Assembly (NCBI GenBank): GCA_022451445.1
Contig: JAKUSY010000200.1
Span: 1-6,111, forward strand
Length of the DNA: 6,111 bases
DNA from: Planctomycetota bacterium
Lineage (GTDB): Bacteria; Planctomycetota; UBA8108
Reading direction: 5' to 3'
Shown here one piece after another: positions 5,184-6,111 of this stretch. The notes below the pieces were generated by a model that searched no databases, was not told the origin of the DNA, and was given only the letters and a program-made list of their open reading frames with translations. Each line of letters opens with the position of its first letter. Position 1 is the stretch's first letter. The translations under genes were made by a program, and so were the position numbers.

Positions 5184-5221
5184 ATTATAACCGGGACATA
5201 CTCGCTACTTGCAACATTGCA
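5184..5221 (-). promoter_or_regulatory. Promoter of the DUF89 gene, predicting a leaderless transcript
   Basis: A perfect TATAAT (5189-5184, minus strand) lies six bases before the ATG, so transcription is expected to start at the A of the ATG. TTGCAA (5214-5209) is the best -35, with a long 19-base spacer. It overlaps an inverted repeat, TGCAA-CA-TTGCA (5210-5221), that could bind a regulator. No ribosome binding site exists between -10 and ATG. Confidence 0.6.
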
Positions 5222-5245
5222 GGAAGCTTAAAAAGCGCCTCCTTC

Positions 5246-5275
5246 ACGCCCGCACAGAAAAGAAATGCGGGTGAG
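5246..5275 (-). terminator. Candidate terminator-like hairpin after the membrane protein gene
   Basis: CCCGCA (5249-5254, approximately) pairs with TGCGGG (5266-5271), extended outward by TCA/TGA with a small bulge; the loop is 11 bases. It lies just after the TGA at 5284-5282. On the minus strand a GCTTTTT run follows only about 12 bases later, so termination is plausible but not secure. Confidence 0.4.
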
Positions 5276-5281
5276 CCCGTC

Positions 5282-6111
5282 TCAGGGCTTTCGCGGGTAG
5301 CTCTCGGCGAAATAATCTTTTTTGTTGTGAAACACCCAGGGCTCCTTGCGGGTCGCCTCTTTCAGTACCGCCGAGGCCTGCTGCGCGAAATTCCACGAAG
5401 AGAACGGCCCGATGTCCACCGCGTAGAGCTGCTCCCCATGCCTCTCTTTCACCCTGCTCTTGAGCTCTTTGCAGGCTATTGACCCATCAACGCAACCGTT
5501 CTTCTCCCTGAGATGCTGCTGCAGGCGCGTGAGGTGATCGAGGAGCTTGGCGCACTCCTCCTTACCCATCAGGTCCCGGACTCGAAGCCAGCGAGTAGCC
5601 GATGTCGTCACAAAAATTTCGGCTCGCGCAGCCGCGGGCCCCTCGACCTTCCGCACCGGAGAACGGCCGGCGCTCGGAGTTTGCCCAGTCCCGGATGCAC
5701 TATTGCGGCTCCAGAGAGGCCTGGCCGGAATGGCCCCACCACCCGGGCGCCCCACCCGTGGAGCCGGATTCGTGGAAGTGCGAACCGAGCCTCCGGGTTT
5801 CGAAGCTGAGCCTCTCCTTCCGGCGGGCAACGATGTCCGGCCATCCTGGATTCCCCCCGCGCCAGCCGCGCCCTGTAGAGCTTGACGCTCATCCAGGAGC
5901 CTGCCCGCCAGGGTGCCTTCCTCGCGATCTGTGCTGAAGTAAAGCCCCAGCAATCCCACAACGATGGCGACCGCCAGGCCGAACAATATCATCGTGGATG
6001 CCCCCACCTGGACCGACTGCCCGAACACCCCCAGGGAATCATCCCTGAGAAAACACGTCAGCAGCCGCGGGAACACGCCCCGGCCACCCGCATAGGGCGC
6101 CCCGAACGGCC
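5282..6111 (-). CDS. Single-pass membrane protein with low-complexity linker and possible SPOR-like C-terminal domain; start unresolved
   Basis: Function is not recognised with certainty. From the ATG at 5992 (residue 1) a transmembrane helix spans about 2-19 (MILFGLAVAIVVGLLGLYF). A linker rich in Gly, Ser, Pro and Arg follows to about 122, then a folded-looking domain (124-236) with three cysteines (147, 167, 174). The end, LYAVDIGPFSSWNFAQQASAVLKEA, resembles SPOR (peptidoglycan-binding) domains of the FtsN type in both sequence pattern and architecture, but the match is by eye. The frame stays open upstream of 5992 to the right edge, and those 39 codons have about 82% third-position GC with second positions lower, a coding pattern. 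The gene probably starts at the GTG at 6076 or beyond the window, giving a short cytoplasmic N-terminus. Cell-envelope or division role is inference. Confidence 0.7.
   Translation of the reverse strand, partial: PFGAPYAGGRGVFPRLLTCFLRDDSLGVFGQSVQVGASTMILFGLAVAIVVGLLGLYFSTDREEGTLAGRLLDERQALQGAAGAGGIQDGRTSLPAGRRGSASKPGGSVRTSTNPAPRVGRPGGGAIPARPLWSRNSASGTGQTPSAGRSPVRKVEGPAAARAEIFVTTSATRWLRVRDLMGKEECAKLLDHLTRLQQHLREKNGCVDGSIACKELKSRVKERHGEQLYAVDIGPFSSWNFAQQASAVLKEATRKEPWVFHNKKDYFAESYPRKP

Noticed and set aside
5608..5961. A 117-codon minus-strand frame overlapping the membrane protein.
   Set aside because: It is a shifted frame of the gene at 5282-6111, which has the transmembrane helix and the better codon-position pattern.

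Overview
The window reads as a chromosomal segment of a PVC-superphylum bacterium, most likely a planctomycete or close relative. Two proteins point that way. One is a short basic protein (gene at 3905-4183) of the family described as a PVC signature protein. The other is a secreted protein ending in a dockerin-type calcium-binding repeat plus a 'PAPFLGCGADPT' tail of a kind I associate with planctomycete secretomes. The genes are GC-rich with G/C-biased third positions. The longest gene-free stretch is clearly AT-richer.

All five well-supported genes lie on the minus strand. From the right edge leftwards they are: (1) a single-pass membrane protein with a low-complexity linker and a possible SPOR-like C-terminus, open to the right edge; (2) a DUF89/ARMT1-like protein with substitutions at the expected metal-binding residues; (3) the PVC small basic protein with an acidic tail; (4) a secreted dockerin-type protein with two beta-rich domains; (5) the N-terminal 429 residues of a GyrA/ParC-family topoisomerase A subunit, cut by the left edge. 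Terminator-like hairpins and promoter-like hexamers separate them. They look like monocistronic units that share a strand, not one operon with one pathway.

The gene-free stretches are 1290-1666 (terminator of the dockerin gene plus a candidate topoisomerase promoter) and 3146-3904. The latter divides into a structured GC-rich 3' region of the small basic protein gene (about 3711-3904) and an AT-rich leader of about 500 bases before the dockerin gene. That leader has tandem promoter-like sequences, several inverted repeats and one pair of mutually exclusive stems.

I see no CRISPR array, insertion sequence, tRNA, rRNA, phage gene or defence system. Nothing in the gene content shows a new multi-gene system. 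The observations most worth a second look are the DUF89 protein lacking its expected D-N-D ligands, the leader of the dockerin gene, the acidic extension of the PVC protein, and the probably leaderless DUF89 transcript.
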